DNA of 64,000 nt from Alphaproteobacteria bacterium (GTDB taxonomy: Bacteria; Pseudomonadota; Alphaproteobacteria; CACIAM-22H2): the NCBI GenBank assembly GCA_016124335.1, contig WGNX01000005.1, positions 248,001 to 312,000 on the forward strand, given 5' to 3'. The position numbers and the translations under genes were made by a program. Each line of letters starts with the position of its first letter. Position 1 is the stretch's first letter. Shown piece by piece: positions 37,083 to 48,232 of this stretch. The notes beneath the pieces were generated by a model. The model was not told where the DNA came from. It did not search any database and saw only the letters and a list, made by a program, of their open reading frames with translations.

Positions 37083-38072
37083 TCAGCGTGTCAGGCTCCA
37101 CTCGGAGTCTTGCGGGAAATGTCGGGCGATGAAGCGGTAGGTAATGCGCACGAGCTTGTCCATGCGGCCGTCGCGCTCAAGCGCCACGCCGTCCCATGCA
37201 ACGAGAATCTCGTCCCAAAGCATGAAGCGCTGGTGCAATTCGTCACGCTTGTTTCGGATGTAGCTGATCGTCTCGCGCAGGCGCTTCAGTGCATTGAAGA
37301 CTTCGCCGGTATTGGCATCGATCTGCAGGAAGATGCCGGAAATGTCTTCGACCGGCTTCTTCATCAGGATGCGGATGCGGCCGATCTCGTCCTGGACGCC
37401 GCGTTCGCGCTTGTAGGCCGCGAACAGCACGTTGAAGCCGGAATAGATCTTCTGGATCTTCTGGAACCGCTCGCGCAGCGCCTCGATATAGGAGGATTCG
37501 CGCGCGAGCTGCTCGATCATCTCGACGATCTGGTTCTTGTTCGCGCGGCCAAGCCCGAGCTTTTCGGCGAGCAGCTCGAAGGCTTCCTGGATCTTCTTTT
37601 TCGTGTCGGGATTGCTGGCGAGCGACTCAAGCTCCGAGGATTCCGAAACGTCGACGGGCTTGCCCGACATCCAGCTGATGATCTGCATCGAGATGCGCGC
37701 ATTGGCGCGCGCGATGTGGTGGGGTTCGACGCGCCAGGAAGCCGATCCGTCGAGGATTTCGGCGGGGATCGAATCGCCGGGCAGGATGCGCTTGACGTAG
37801 CGCATCGACTTCTCGACGACGTCCAGGAGCTTGGCGTCCTCGCTGTCCTTCGGGATCTGGAACTGGATTTTTACAGCCTCGATCGGCAAGGCGGCCATGA
37901 TGTCGCCGAGCGGGACATGCAGGCACACCGAATCGCCGTCTTTGCCGAAGCCGAAATAGGCGCCCTTCACCTGAAATACCGCGTGGTCGAAGGCGAACGT
38001 CTTCGACTTGTCCGCCTTTTTCGGCGGCGGCAGGTCGGCGGGAAGTTCAGCTTTTGCTTCGGCCTCTGACAT
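37083..38072 (-). CDS. Uncharacterised 329-residue protein with PilZ-like N-terminal half and helical C-terminus
   Basis: I do not recognise this protein with certainty. Residues 20-125 look like a beta-rich domain (FAFDHAVFQVKGAYFGFGKDGDSVCLHVPLGDI; VKIQFQIPKDSED). Residues 140-310 are strongly helical and charged, with coiled-coil potential (LARESSYIEALRERFQKIQKI). There is no signal or membrane segment. It ends 20 bases from the M17 gene, convergent. A signalling or scaffold role is possible but not shown. Confidence 0.6.
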   Translation of the reverse strand: MSEAEAKAELPADLPPPKKADKSKTFAFDHAVFQVKGAYFGFGKDGDSVCLHVPLGDIMAALPIEAVKIQFQIPKDSEDAKLLDVVEKSMRYVKRILPGDSIPAEILDGSASWRVEPHHIARANARISMQIISWMSGKPVDVSESSELESLASNPDTKKKIQEAFELLAEKLGLGRANKNQIVEMIEQLARESSYIEALRERFQKIQKIYSGFNVLFAAYKRERGVQDEIGRIRILMKKPVEDISGIFLQIDANTGEVFNALKRLRETISYIRNKRDELHQRFMLWDEILVAWDGVALERDGRMDKLVRITYRFIARHFPQDSEWSLTR

Positions 38073-38153
38073 CTGACAACGGTATATTTTTGCGCCAGAA
38101 CGAGGATATAGCCGCCTTCCGGCCCCGGCACAATGGAAAGCCCGGGGCGGCCA

Positions 38154-39083
38154 TCAGTACCCGTTCTCGCGGTCGACCCGGTTTACAAGCGGTTGGCCGG
38201 AAATAAAGCGGCGAATATTGTCGACGACTTGGGGCACGGCGGTCCGGGGGTCCGTCAGGCTTGCGACATGCGGGGTTATGGTGACCCGCGTATGGCGCCA
38301 GTACGCATGGTCGGCGGGCAAGGGCTCGGGCGTGGTCACGTCCAAAGTCGCATGCGCCAATTGGCCGCAATCGAGTGCCGCCAGCAGGTCGCGATCCACC
38401 ACATGGCCGCCCCGGGCGATATTGATGACATACGCTCCTTTGGGCAGGGCGGCGAATGCCCGCGCGTCGAGAATTCCCTTCGTGCCGGCCGTCAGTGGCA
38501 GGACGCAGACAAGGATATCGGTCCTCGCGAGGAATGGAACCCAACCTTCCGCGCCGGCAAACGCTTGTACGCCGTCGATTGCCCGGCCGCGACGCGACCA
38601 TCCCGCGACGTCAAAACCAAGGCCGGCAAAGGCTTTCGCAATGGCACTCCCGATCTCGCCGGTTCCGGCGATGCCGATGCGCCTTTCGGCCGTCGACGGG
38701 GCGGGCAACTGGTGCCATTCGGCCGCGCGCTGGAAGGTCTCGTATTCGAGAATCTGCCTGTGATAGCGCAGTGCCGCCCAAAGGGCGTACTCGACCATCC
38801 CGCTCGTCAGCGTCGGATCGACAAGCCGGACGAACGGGACATGCTTCGGAAAATCGGGATCGCCGAGAAGATGGTCGATGCCGGCACCCAGCGAGGAAAC
38901 GAACTTCAGGTTCCGGAACCGCTTCAGTTCGCCGGGCGGATATTTCCAGACCGCGGCAAACTCGATCGCATCGGGGTCGGGCACGTCGGGCCAGGCCACC
39001 AATTCGATATCCGGTGCGAACTCGGAAAACGCCTTGCGCCACGGTTCGATGCGGTCGGTCGTCGATACGAAAAGCAGCTTCAC
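38154..39083 (-). CDS. ghrA: Glyoxylate/hydroxypyruvate reductase A-type D-2-hydroxyacid dehydrogenase
   Basis: 309 residues. The NAD(P) motif GIAGTGEIGSAIAKAFAGLG lies near residue 140. GSLGAG-like SSLGAGIDHLL binds substrate, NIARGGHVVDRDLL holds the catalytic arginine region, and TPHVASLTDP gives the histidine. The form matches GhrA, which reduces glyoxylate and hydroxypyruvate. Its ATG overlaps the yejF stop (ATGA), so it is translated with the peptide transporter. The metabolic link is not obvious. Confidence 0.85.
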   Translation of the reverse strand: MKLLFVSTTDRIEPWRKAFSEFAPDIELVAWPDVPDPDAIEFAAVWKYPPGELKRFRNLKFVSSLGAGIDHLLGDPDFPKHVPFVRLVDPTLTSGMVEYALWAALRYHRQILEYETFQRAAEWHQLPAPSTAERRIGIAGTGEIGSAIAKAFAGLGFDVAGWSRRGRAIDGVQAFAGAEGWVPFLARTDILVCVLPLTAGTKGILDARAFAALPKGAYVINIARGGHVVDRDLLAALDCGQLAHATLDVTTPEPLPADHAYWRHTRVTITPHVASLTDPRTAVPQVVDNIRRFISGQPLVNRVDRENGY

Positions 39084-40720
39084 TGGCGAACCTCGCGGAT
39101 GTCGGCGACTTCGTGCGAAAACGCGGCGGCCATCAACGCACGGGTATAGGGCGCCTCGGGTGCTTCGAAAATGCGGGCGGCGGTTCCCTGCTCGACGACA
39201 TGGCCGTCCTTCAGGACGAGAACGTCATCCGCGAGCGCGCGCACGACCTTCAGGTCGTGGCTAATGAAGACATAGGCCAGCCCGTGACGCGACTGAAGTT
39301 CGCGCAGCAGATCCACGATCTGCGCCTGGACCGACATGTCGAGCGCCGACGTCGGCTCATCGAGCACGAGAAGCTTCGGCTTGAGGACAAGTGCGCGCGC
39401 GATCGCGATGCGCTGCCGCTGTCCGCCGGAAAATTCATGTGGATAGCGATGACGGGTCGCCGGGTCGATCCGCACTTCCTCGAGCGCACGCACGACGGTC
39501 TCGTCCCGTTCGGCGGCATCCCTGCCGATACCGTGGATTTTAAGGCCTTCCGCGACGATCTCGGCGACGGACATTCGCGGGCTGAGCGATCCGTACGGGT
39601 CCTGGAATACGATCTGCATTTCGCGCCGCAGGTCGCGCAGCGCCTGTCCCCGAAGCGAATCGATCGTCCGCCCCTCGAACCGGATCGTGCCTTTCGAGCC
39701 GACGAGGCGCAGCATCGCAAGCCCCAGCGTTGTTTTCCCCGAGCCCGATTCGCCGACGATGCCCAACGTGTGGCCGGCCTGCAGCTCGATCGATACACCG
39801 TCGACGGCCTTCACGTAGCCCGTCGTGCGGCGCAACAGGCCGGACCGGATCGGGAACCAGACCCGGATGTCGCTTGCGGAAGCCACGACCGGCGCATCGC
39901 CCTGGCGGGTCGGCGGCCGCCCCCTGGGCTCGGCGGCCAGCAGATGGCGCGTATATTCATGCTTGGGCGCCTCGAAAACCTCGGCGACCGGGCCATGTTC
40001 GACGATGCGGCCGCGGCTCATCACGCAGACTCGGTTTGCGAGCTTCCGCACGATCCCGAGGTCGTGGGTGATGAACAGGATCGCCATGCCAAGCTTCTGC
40101 TGCAACTCGCGCAGCAGCTTCAGGAGCTGTGCCTGGATCGTCACGTCGACGGCGGTGGTCGGCTCGTCGGCGATCAGGATGTCCGGCTCGTTCGCAAGGG
40201 CCATCGCGATCATGACGCGCTGACGTTGACCGCCGGAAAGCTGGTGCGGGAAGGCATCAAGACGGCTTTCGGCCTGCGCGCCAAGACCGACGAGCTTCAA
40301 CAGCTCGACGACGCGTTCGCGCGCGGCAGTACCCGTCAGGCCCTTGTGGATCGTCAGTGCCTCACCGACCTGCTTTTCGATCGTGTGGAGCGGGTTCAGC
40401 GACGTCATCGGCTCCTGGAAGATCATCGCAATCCGGTTCCCGCGGACCGTGCGCAGCTCGGCTTCGGAAGCTCCGACGAGCTCGCGGCCGGCAAACCGGA
40501 CCGACGACCCGGCGGGGTGACTTGCGACCGGGTAGGGAAGGAGCTGGAGGATCGAAAGTGCCGTGACCGACTTGCCCGAACCCGATTCGCCCACGAGTGC
40601 GAGCGTCTCGCCACGATGAAGATCGAACGACACGCCCGTGACCGCCGCGTTCTTCCCGCGGCCGGGCAGGGCGAAGTCGACGCCAAGATCGCGCACGCTG
40701 AGAACGGGGCCGTCGTTCAT
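39080..40720 (-). CDS. yejF: Peptide ABC transporter, fused double ATP-binding subunit (YejF type)
   Basis: 546 residues with two complete ABC domains. The first has Walker A GESGSGKS, signature LSGGQRQR and [11 protein letters not shown]. The second starts near residue 290, with [16 protein letters not shown] and [11 protein letters not shown]. The fused form and the order after B and E subunits fit YejF, which drives uptake of microcin C-like and other peptides. It overlaps yejE and ghrA by four bases on each side. Confidence 0.92.
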   Translation of the reverse strand: MNDGPVLSVRDLGVDFALPGRGKNAAVTGVSFDLHRGETLALVGESGSGKSVTALSILQLLPYPVASHPAGSSVRFAGRELVGASEAELRTVRGNRIAMIFQEPMTSLNPLHTIEKQVGEALTIHKGLTGTAARERVVELLKLVGLGAQAESRLDAFPHQLSGGQRQRVMIAMALANEPDILIADEPTTAVDVTIQAQLLKLLRELQQKLGMAILFITHDLGIVRKLANRVCVMSRGRIVEHGPVAEVFEAPKHEYTRHLLAAEPRGRPPTRQGDAPVVASASDIRVWFPIRSGLLRRTTGYVKAVDGVSIELQAGHTLGIVGESGSGKTTLGLAMLRLVGSKGTIRFEGRTIDSLRGQALRDLRREMQIVFQDPYGSLSPRMSVAEIVAEGLKIHGIGRDAAERDETVVRALEEVRIDPATRHRYPHEFSGGQRQRIAIARALVLKPKLLVLDEPTSALDMSVQAQIVDLLRELQSRHGLAYVFISHDLKVVRALADDVLVLKDGHVVEQGTAARIFEAPEAPYTRALMAAAFSHEVADIREVRQ

Positions 40721-41757
40721 CTGTCGATCTCGATCCGGAATGTCTTGCGGGGGTCGAAGGCGTCGCGCACGGCCTCGCCGATGAACACAAGCAGGGAGAG
40801 CATGATCGCCAGCGAGAAGAACGCGGTCAGGGCAAGCCACGGCGCCTGCAGGTTGGCCTTGCCCTGCGACAAGAGTTCACCCAGCGACGGTGAACCTGGC
40901 GGCAGTCCGAATCCAAGAAAGTCGAGCGACGTGAGTGCCACGACCGATCCCGACAGAATGAACGGCATGAACGTGAGCGTGGCGACCATCGCGTTGGGCA
41001 GGACATGCCGGAACATGATCAGCAGATCGGACGCGCCAAGCGCACGCGCCGCGCGCACATAGTCGAAATTGCGCGCGCGCAGGAATTCCGCCCGGACGAC
41101 GCCGACGAGTCCCATCCACTGGAACAGCAGCAGCAGGCCGAGCAGCCACCAGAAATTCGGCTGCACGAAGGCCGAAAGGATGATCAGCATGTAGAGCTGC
41201 GGCAGCCCGTCCCAGATCTCGATGAAGCGCTGAAAGAGCAGATCGACCAGGCCGCCGTAATAGCCCTGCACCGCACCGGCGGCGACCCCGACGATCGAGG
41301 ACAGGACCGTCAACGTCATGCCGAATAGTACCGATATCCGGAACCCGTAGAGAAGCCGCGCCACGACGTCGCGGCCCTGATCGTCCGTCCCAAGCCAGTT
41401 ATCCGCCGTCGGCGGCGACGGCGCGGGAACGGGCAGGTCGAGATTGACGGTGCGGTACGAAAACCGGATCGGCGGCCAGACCATCCAACCCTTTGCGTTG
41501 ATGAGATCGGCGACATGCGGATCGCGGTAATCGGCCTCGGTCTCGAATTCGCCGCCGAACGCCGTTTCCGGATAGGCCTTCGCGAAGGGCGTATAGAAGG
41601 CGCCGTCGAAGCGCACGAGGATCGGCCGATCGTTCGCGACGATTTCAGCGGCGAGCGAAATCGTGAACAGCGTCAGAAATATCCATAGCGACCACCAGCC
41701 CCGGCGGTTTGCGCGGAAATTGGCGAGGCGGCGCCGATTGAGTTCGCTCAATTTCAT
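40717..41757 (-). CDS. yejE: Peptide ABC transporter permease (YejE type)
   Basis: 346 residues from the ATG at 41757, which overlaps the yejB stop. The first membrane segment ([21 protein letters not shown]) precedes a large periplasmic insert (residues 45-120) typical of YejE. The DppC-like core has [19 protein letters not shown], and the EAA loop is [21 protein letters not shown]. Five or six membrane segments. Confidence 0.92.
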   Translation of the reverse strand: MKLSELNRRRLANFRANRRGWWSLWIFLTLFTISLAAEIVANDRPILVRFDGAFYTPFAKAYPETAFGGEFETEADYRDPHVADLINAKGWMVWPPIRFSYRTVNLDLPVPAPSPPTADNWLGTDDQGRDVVARLLYGFRISVLFGMTLTVLSSIVGVAAGAVQGYYGGLVDLLFQRFIEIWDGLPQLYMLIILSAFVQPNFWWLLGLLLLFQWMGLVGVVRAEFLRARNFDYVRAARALGASDLLIMFRHVLPNAMVATLTFMPFILSGSVVALTSLDFLGFGLPPGSPSLGELLSQGKANLQAPWLALTAFFSLAIMLSLLVFIGEAVRDAFDPRKTFRIEIDR

Positions 41758-42842
41758 CCGCGCCCCTCGAAATCGATGCGCGGATCGATCAGCGTGTACG
41801 TCACGTCCGACACGATCTTCATCACGAGTCCAAGCAACGTGAAGAAATAGAGGGTTGCGAACATCAGCGGATAATCGCGATTCACCGCGGCTTCGAAGCC
41901 CAGCAGGCCGAGCCCGTCGAGCGAGAAGATGATCTCGATCAGCAGGGATCCGGTGAAGAAGATCGAAACGAAGGCTGCCGGGAAGCCGGCGACGACGATC
42001 AGCATCGCGTTGCGGAAGACGTGTCCGTAAAGCACGCGACGTTCTGGGAGGCCCTTGGCGCGTGCCGTCACGACATACTGCTTTCCGATTTCGTCGAGGA
42101 ACGAGTTCTTCGTCAGCATCGTCAGGCTTGCAAAACCGCCCACGACCATCGCGAAGACCGGCAAGGTCATGTGCCAGGCATAGTCGAGCGCCTGACGCCA
42201 CCACGGCATTCCCGCAAATCCTTCCGACGTCAGCCCCCGCAGCGGAAACCATTCGAGGTATCGCCCGCCGGCAAAGACCACGATCAGCAGCACCGCCAGC
42301 AGGAAACTCGGTACGGCATAGCCGACGATGATCACGCCGGACGTCCAGATATCGAAACGCGATCCATCGCGCACGGCCTTGCGGATGCCCAGCGGTATCG
42401 ACACGAAATAGACGATGAGCGTCGTCCAGAGCCCCAGCGATATCGACACCGGCATTTTCTCGAGGACGAGCTCGACCACGGGACGGCCCTTGAAGAAGGA
42501 ATTGCCGAAGTCGAAGGTCGCGTATTTTCCGAGCATCGAGACGAACCGCTCGACCGGCGGCTTGTCGAAGCCGAACTCGCGCTCGAGCTGCTTGATGTAG
42601 GCCGGGTCGATCCCGCGTGCGCCGCGATAGCCTTGCTCGCCAGATCGCGTCTCGCGGGCCTGCAGATCGCTGCCGCCGCCGGAAAGGCGGACCGTCGGGT
42701 CCGTCGACAGACCGCGCAGTTCGGCGAGCACGACGTCGATGGGGCCGCCGGGCGCCGCCTGGATGATCGCGAAATTGACGATCATGATGCCGAGCAGCGT
42801 CGGCACGATCAGCAGCAGGCGGCGGAGGAGATAGCCGGCCAT
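41754..42842 (-). CDS. yejB: Peptide ABC transporter permease (YejB type)
   Basis: 362 residues. The start [32 protein letters not shown] is the DppB-family N-terminus. The EAA region is [30 protein letters not shown] soluble insert after the first segment (about residues 40-90) is longer than in DppB, as in YejB. It lies nine bases after yejA. Confidence 0.92.
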   Translation of the reverse strand: MAGYLLRRLLLIVPTLLGIMIVNFAIIQAAPGGPIDVVLAELRGLSTDPTVRLSGGGSDLQARETRSGEQGYRGARGIDPAYIKQLEREFGFDKPPVERFVSMLGKYATFDFGNSFFKGRPVVELVLEKMPVSISLGLWTTLIVYFVSIPLGIRKAVRDGSRFDIWTSGVIIVGYAVPSFLLAVLLIVVFAGGRYLEWFPLRGLTSEGFAGMPWWRQALDYAWHMTLPVFAMVVGGFASLTMLTKNSFLDEIGKQYVVTARAKGLPERRVLYGHVFRNAMLIVVAGFPAAFVSIFFTGSLLIEIIFSLDGLGLLGFEAAVNRDYPLMFATLYFFTLLGLVMKIVSDVTYTLIDPRIDFEGRG

Positions 42843-42851
42843 TCGGGCCCG

Positions 42852-44693
42852 TCAGCGTCCGGTGCGCGTGCGCAGGGCGGCATCCTTCGCCGGATTGACC
42901 CACCAGGTCGACCAGTCGAACCCGGTCTTGCCGCCCGTCGCCGGCCAGCCAAACCGGTCCCACGCCGCGACGCGGTCGACGGCCAGATACCAGTTCGGGA
43001 TCACCCAGAAGCCCCATTGCAGCACGCGATCAAGCGCCCGCGTGCGCTGGACGAGGCTCGCCCTGTCCGATGCCGAGATCACAAGCTCGACGAGCGCGTC
43101 GACGACGGGATCCTTGATGCCGGCCGTGTTGCGCGACCCCTTCTGGTCGGCGCGCGACGAAGACCAGAATTCCCGCTGCTCGTTGCCCGGCGATTCCGAT
43201 TGCCCCCAGCCGCCGACGATCATGTCGAAATCGAAATCGTCGACGCGCGTCTGATACTGCGCCAGATCGACATTGCGGATGCGCGCCTCGATGCCGATGC
43301 GCTTCAGGTTCGCGATGAAAGGCCCGAGCACGCGTTCGAATGCGCCTTGGCTCTGGGTCAGCAGGATTTCGAAGGTGAGCGGCTTACCCGACGCGTCGAC
43401 GAGCTTCTGGTCGGCAATGTGCCAGCCGGCATCGCGCAGAATTCGCGTGGCCTCGCGGATGCCGTCGCGGATGTTGCCGCTGCCGTCGGTCTTCGGCGGC
43501 TGGTACTCCTTGGTGAACACTTCGGGCGGGAGCTTGTCCTTGAAGCGTTCGAGGATGGCCTTTTCCTCGCCCTGCGGCAGACCGCGCGCGGCAAGTTCGG
43601 AATTGTCGAAATAGCTGCGCGTGCGTGTGTAGGAGTCGAAGAACAGGTTCTTGTTCGACCATTCGAAATCGAACGCGTAGCCCAGCGCCTGTCGGACGCG
43701 CCGGTCGTCAAACGGCTTGCGCCGCGAATTCATCACCAGCGCCTGCATGCCGGCGACGCGCTGCTCGGGAATTTCCAGCTTGCGGAAAAGCCCGTCGCGA
43801 AATGCCGGCGTATCGTAGCTCTGCGCCCAATAGCGCGCCGTGTTTTCGAGCCGGAAATCGTATCCGCCGGCAAGGAAGGATTCGAGTGCAACCGTCGGAT
43901 CGCGGAACCACTCGAACCGGATGCTGTCGAAATTGTAGCGGCCGCGATTGACCGGCAGGTCGCGACCCCAATAGTCGCCAACGCGCTTCAGCGTCGTCGT
44001 GCGGCCCATCTCGAAGCTGTCGATGCGGTAGGGGCCCGAACCCAGCGGCGGCTCGCCGAGTGGCCGGTCGAATTCGCGCCCCTGCCACCATTTGCGCGAC
44101 AGGACCGGCACCTGCCCGGTGATCAGTGCAAGTTCCCGGTTCTCGCCGTTCTGGAAGACGAAGCGCACCTTGCGCGGGCCGGTCTTTTCGGCCTTCACGA
44201 CATCGGCGTAGTAGGCGCGATAGAACGGACGGCCCTTTTCCTTGAGCGTCTCGAACGTCCAGATCACGTCCTCGGGTTCGATCGGGCTGCCGTCGTGAAA
44301 TTTCGCCTGCGGGCGCAGCGAGAATTCGACCCACGAACGGTCGGCCGGCGTTTCGACCGTCTCGCAGATTTGACAGTACATCGTGAAGGGTTCGTCCGGC
44401 GAACCAGCCATCAGGGTTTCGACGGTCAGGCCGACGACGCCGTTGGCCGTGCCGCGGATGATGTAGGGATTGAAACTGTCGAAAGTTCCCAGCACGCTCT
44501 GCCGGACTTCGCCGCCTTTGGGCGCATCGGGATTGACGTTGGCGAAATTGCGGAAATCGGCGGGATACTTGATGTCGCCGTGCATCGCGATGGCGTGTTT
44601 CGGCCCAGTTCCGGGCGCAAGCGTCTGCGCGCCGGCGGGCAGGGCAATCAAGGCGATCAGGGTTGCGGCGATGATCGGCGGGCGGCAGGTCAC
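42852..44693 (-). CDS. yejA: Periplasmic peptide-binding protein, family 5 (YejA type)
   Basis: 613 residues from a GTG start; no ATG occurs before the signal peptide PIIAATLIALIALPAGAQT. The mature protein is an SBP_bac_5 lobe pair: GGEVRQSVLGTFDSFNPYI, SPIEPEDVIWTFETLKEKG and PLGSGPYRIDSFEMGR. Its length and the YejABEF order support the YejA assignment. It is the first gene of a five-gene operon that ends with ghrA. Confidence 0.92.
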   Translation of the reverse strand: MTCRPPIIAATLIALIALPAGAQTLAPGTGPKHAIAMHGDIKYPADFRNFANVNPDAPKGGEVRQSVLGTFDSFNPYIIRGTANGVVGLTVETLMAGSPDEPFTMYCQICETVETPADRSWVEFSLRPQAKFHDGSPIEPEDVIWTFETLKEKGRPFYRAYYADVVKAEKTGPRKVRFVFQNGENRELALITGQVPVLSRKWWQGREFDRPLGEPPLGSGPYRIDSFEMGRTTTLKRVGDYWGRDLPVNRGRYNFDSIRFEWFRDPTVALESFLAGGYDFRLENTARYWAQSYDTPAFRDGLFRKLEIPEQRVAGMQALVMNSRRKPFDDRRVRQALGYAFDFEWSNKNLFFDSYTRTRSYFDNSELAARGLPQGEEKAILERFKDKLPPEVFTKEYQPPKTDGSGNIRDGIREATRILRDAGWHIADQKLVDASGKPLTFEILLTQSQGAFERVLGPFIANLKRIGIEARIRNVDLAQYQTRVDDFDFDMIVGGWGQSESPGNEQREFWSSSRADQKGSRNTAGIKDPVVDALVELVISASDRASLVQRTRALDRVLQWGFWVIPNWYLAVDRVAAWDRFGWPATGGKTGFDWSTWWVNPAKDAALRTRTGR

Positions 44694-44777
44694 GTTGCTG
44701 GCTCCGTCGTGGCTTTGGCGGCACCCATCATGGCGCGAAGCTGCCGGAAATAAAGGCCGAATTTGATCGGCGGGCGC

Positions 44778-45560
44778 TCAACCGCCCAACAGGCCGAGCG
44801 CCGCCGCATGCGTGCGGCTGTCGCCGGCCGCGACCACCCGGCCGTCGCTGTTCACGTCCAGCGGTTTTCCCCGCCAGTCAGTCATGATTCCGCCGGCACC
44901 CTCGATGACGGGCGCCACCGCCGCGTAGTCGTAGACCTGGAGGCCCGCCTCGATATCGATGTCGGCGAAGCCCGAGGCGACAAGGCCGTAGGCGTAGCAG
45001 TCGCCGCCATACATCGGCAGTTTGACCTTCTCGCGCACGCGCTCGAATGCCGGAAAGTGCTCCTTGAACATCAGCGGCGAGGAGCAATAGAGCGTTGCCA
45101 GCCCAAGCTCGGCGCACGCGCGCACGCGGACATCGCGCACGCTGCCGTCCTTGAGCCGGTGCGTCGTCCTCCGGCCCTTGACGCCGACCCAGCGTTCGCC
45201 GACGGCCGAGCAATCGATGACGCCCAGCTGCGGAACGCCTTCGACGGCCAATGCCACGAGCGTGCCGAACATCGGGCGGCCGGAAATGAACGATTTCGTC
45301 CCGTCGATCGGATCGAGAATCCACACGCGCCCCGCCCCGGAACGCTCGCGGCCGAATTCCTCGCCGATGATGCCGTCGTCGGGCCGTTCGCGTGCGATCA
45401 ATTCGCGCATGACCTGTTCGGCCGTGCGGTCGGCGATCGTGACGGGCGAGGCGTCTTCCTTGTCGTCGACCGCGACGGCCGTGCGGAAATAGCGCAGCGC
45501 AATCTCGCCCGCCGCGTCGGCCAGCCGGCCGGCGAACGCGATGTCGTCCTCGCGGATCAT
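44778..45560 (-). CDS. hisN: Histidinol-phosphatase / inositol-monophosphatase family
   Basis: 260 residues from the ATG at 45560, one base after the hbd stop. The metal sites are GIIGEEFG and WILDPIDGTKSFISGRP, with YDYAAVAPVIEGAGG at the end. The WILDPIDGTKSF form is that of alphaproteobacterial HisN-type histidinol phosphatases. A 3'(2'),5'-bisphosphatase or inositol phosphatase role remains possible. It lies downstream of fatty-acyl genes rather than his genes. Confidence 0.8.
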   Translation of the reverse strand: MIREDDIAFAGRLADAAGEIALRYFRTAVAVDDKEDASPVTIADRTAEQVMRELIARERPDDGIIGEEFGRERSGAGRVWILDPIDGTKSFISGRPMFGTLVALAVEGVPQLGVIDCSAVGERWVGVKGRRTTHRLKDGSVRDVRVRACAELGLATLYCSSPLMFKEHFPAFERVREKVKLPMYGGDCYAYGLVASGFADIDIEAGLQVYDYAAVAPVIEGAGGIMTDWRGKPLDVNSDGRVVAAGDSRTHAAALGLLGG

Positions 45561-45561
45561 G

Positions 45562-46434
45562 TCAGCGCGTGGGAACGGGCTTGGGCCCCGAATAGTCGTA
45601 GAAGCCGCGCTTGGTCTTGCGGCCAAGCCACCCGGCTTCGACATATTTCACCAGCAGCGGGCACGGGCGGTATTTCGAGTCCGAAAGACCGTCGTAGAGC
45701 ACGTGCATGACCGCAAGGCAGGTGTCGAGGCCGATGAAGTCGGCGAGTTCGAGTGGACCCATCGGATGGTTCGTGCCGAGCTTCATGGCCGTGTCGATCG
45801 ATTCGACCGAACCGACACCTTCATAGAGCGTATAGACGGCTTCGTTGATCATCGGCAGCAGGATGCGGTTGACGATGAAGGCCGGGAAGTCCTCGGCGGT
45901 CGCCGACGTCTTGCCGAGCTTTGCCGTCAGTTCCTTGACCTGCTCGTAGGTCTCGTTCGATGTCGCGATGCCGCGGATCAGCTCGACCAGTTGCATGACC
46001 GGCACCGGGTTCATGAAATGCATTCCCATGAACTGGGAAGGGCGGTCGGTCGATGCGCCAAGGCGCGTGATCGAGATCGACGACGTGTTCGAGGCAAGCA
46101 GCGCGCTTTTCTTGAGGTGCGGGCAGAGTTTCTTGAAGATCTCGCGCTTGACCGCCTCGTTCTCGGTCGCCGCTTCGATGACGAGATCGGCATTCGCGAA
46201 AGCCGCAAGGTCGGTTCCGGTCGCGATCTTGGAGATCGCCGCGTCCTTTGCGGCCTGCGTCATGGCGCCTTTCTTGATCTGGCGGTCCATGTTGGCGCCG
46301 ATCGTGGCGATCGCCTTGGGCAGCGCTTCGGCATTGGCGTCGACGAGGCTCACCTCGAAGCCGTTCATCGCACAGACATGGGCGATGCCGTTGCCCATCT
46401 GGCCCGCGCCGATAACGCCGATCTTCTGGATCAT
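45562..46434 (-). CDS. hbd: 3-hydroxybutyryl-CoA dehydrogenase
   Basis: 290 residues. It interconverts acetoacetyl-CoA and (S)-3-hydroxybutyryl-CoA with NAD(P). The Rossmann motif is [13 protein letters not shown], and the catalytic His is in [29 protein letters not shown] and [19 protein letters not shown] are the C-domain. The etfB-etfA-hbd order is common in butyryl-CoA-type and ethylmalonyl-CoA-type metabolism. Confidence 0.95.
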   Translation of the reverse strand: MIQKIGVIGAGQMGNGIAHVCAMNGFEVSLVDANAEALPKAIATIGANMDRQIKKGAMTQAAKDAAISKIATGTDLAAFANADLVIEAATENEAVKREIFKKLCPHLKKSALLASNTSSISITRLGASTDRPSQFMGMHFMNPVPVMQLVELIRGIATSNETYEQVKELTAKLGKTSATAEDFPAFIVNRILLPMINEAVYTLYEGVGSVESIDTAMKLGTNHPMGPLELADFIGLDTCLAVMHVLYDGLSDSKYRPCPLLVKYVEAGWLGRKTKRGFYDYSGPKPVPTR

Positions 46435-46458
46435 TCTAGAATCCCCTGGGTGTCTGGT

Positions 46459-47400
46459 TCACTTGCGCGCCGGAAGTGCGGCGGTGAGTTCGGGCACGAG
46501 CTTGAAGAGGTCGCCCACGAGGCCGAAATCGGCGATCTGGAAGATCGGCGCCTCCTCGTCCTTGTTGATGGCGACGATGACCTTCGAGCCGGACATGCCC
46601 GCGAGATGCTGGATGGCGCCCGAAATGCCGACCGCGACGTAGAGATCGGGTGCAACAACCTTGCCGGTCTGGCCGACCTGGTAGTCGTTGGGCGCGAAAC
46701 CCGCATCGACGGCGGCACGGCTGGCGCCGACGGCGGCCCCCAGCTTGTCGGCGAGCGGCTCGAGATACGTCTTGAAGTTCTCGCCCGACGCCATGCCGCG
46801 GCCGCCGGAAACGACGATCTTAGCTGCCGTCAGCTCGGGGCGCTCGGATTTCGACAGCTCCTGCTTCACGAACTTCGAAAGGCCCGTGTCGGCCGCACCG
46901 GAAACGGCTTCCACGGGCGCGGGGCCGCCGAGGGCGGCCGCCGGGAAGGCGGTCACGCGCACGGTAATGACCTTGACGGCGTCCTTCGACTGGACCGTCG
47001 CCAGCGCGTTGCCAGCGTAGATCGGGCGCACGAACGTATCGGCGCTTTCGACCGCGATGATGTCGGAAACCTGCATCACGTCGAGCAGCGCGGCCACGCG
47101 CGGCATCAGGTTCTTGCCCTGCGTGGTCGCGGCCATCAGAACATGGCTGCGGCCGGCGGCGAGCTTCACGACGAGCGGGGCCACGTTCTCGGGCAGCCCG
47201 TTGGCAAGAGAAGCATCGTCGGCATGCAGCACCTTGCCGATGCCGGCGATCTTGGCGGCTTCGGCCGCCGCTGTCGCGCAACCGGATCCCGCGACCAGCA
47301 CGTCGACCGGCACGCCCAGCTTGAGCGCGGCGGTGACGGCGTTGAGCGTGGCGGGGCGAAGGGTCGTGCCGTCGTGTTCGGCGATGACGAGTGCGGACAT
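46459..47400 (-). CDS. etfA: Electron transfer flavoprotein alpha subunit
   Basis: 313 residues. The C-terminal FAD domain has the signature [20 protein letters not shown], then [25 protein letters not shown] takes electrons from acyl-CoA dehydrogenases and hands them to ETF:ubiquinone oxidoreductase. It starts one base after the etfB stop. Confidence 0.97.
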   Translation of the reverse strand: MSALVIAEHDGTTLRPATLNAVTAALKLGVPVDVLVAGSGCATAAAEAAKIAGIGKVLHADDASLANGLPENVAPLVVKLAAGRSHVLMAATTQGKNLMPRVAALLDVMQVSDIIAVESADTFVRPIYAGNALATVQSKDAVKVITVRVTAFPAAALGGPAPVEAVSGAADTGLSKFVKQELSKSERPELTAAKIVVSGGRGMASGENFKTYLEPLADKLGAAVGASRAAVDAGFAPNDYQVGQTGKVVAPDLYVAVGISGAIQHLAGMSGSKVIVAINKDEEAPIFQIADFGLVGDLFKLVPELTAALPARK

Positions 47401-47401
47401 C

Positions 47402-48151
47402 TCAGATCACCTTCGCTTCGGTCTGCAGCTTGGTCACGAGCGTGGCGACGTCGGGCACCTTGATGCCGCCCGCGCGCTTGGGAGGCTCTTCCACCTTCAG
47501 CGTGACGAGGCGCGGGCTCACGTCCACGCCCAGCGCGTCGGGTGCCAGCGTCTCGATGGGCTTCTTCTTCGCCTTCATGATGTTGGGAAGGCTCGCGTAG
47601 CGTGGCTCGTTCAGGCGCAGGTCGGTCGTGACGACCGCCGGCAGCTTCGTCGTGATCGTCTCGAGGCCGCCGTCGACCTCGCGGATCACTTCCATCGTGT
47701 CGCCGGCGGGCGAAATCTTCGAGGCGAAGGTCGCCTGCGGCCAGCCCAGCAATGCGGCCAGCATCTGGCCCGTCTGGTTGCAGTCGTCGTCGATCGCCTG
47801 CTTGCCGAGGATGACGAGCCCGGGCTGTTCCTTGTCGATCACGGCCTTCAGGCACTTGGCGACCGAAAGGGGCTGAAGCTCGGCATCGGTCTGCACGAGT
47901 ATGCCGCGGTCGGCCCCCATCGCCAGCGCGGTTCGCAGCGTTTCCTGGCACTGGGCCACGCCCAGCGAAACGGCGATCACTTCGGTCGCCGTGCCCTTTT
48001 CCTTGAGACGGACAGCTTCCTCGACCCCGATCTCGTCGAACGGGTTCATCGACATCTTGACGTTGGCGAGCTCGACGCCCGACTTGTCGGCCTTCACGCG
48101 GATCTTGACGTTGTAATCAACGACCCGCTTGACCGCGACCAGCACTTTCAT
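47402..48151 (-). CDS. etfB: Electron transfer flavoprotein beta subunit
   Basis: 249 residues. It has the AMP-binding ETF beta fold, with the start [60 protein letters not shown]-type core and the recognition loop of acyl-CoA dehydrogenases ([18 protein letters not shown]). It is the first gene of etfB-etfA-hbd-hisN. Confidence 0.97.
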   Translation of the reverse strand: MKVLVAVKRVVDYNVKIRVKADKSGVELANVKMSMNPFDEIGVEEAVRLKEKGTATEVIAVSLGVAQCQETLRTALAMGADRGILVQTDAELQPLSVAKCLKAVIDKEQPGLVILGKQAIDDDCNQTGQMLAALLGWPQATFASKISPAGDTMEVIREVDGGLETITTKLPAVVTTDLRLNEPRYASLPNIMKAKKKPIETLAPDALGVDVSPRLVTLKVEEPPKRAGGIKVPDVATLVTKLQTEAKVI

Positions 48152-48232
48152 CGCAGAATTCCGTACCTTTCCGGCGAAATACGAAGGTGCCGGACAATAG
48201 GATTTGGGCCGCCTTGCGTCAATGCGCAGGGG

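Noticed and set aside
42021-44753. A 910-codon open frame on the plus strand opposite yejA and yejB
   Set aside because: It is antisense to two unmistakable transporter genes, has no recognisable domain and arises from the high GC content.
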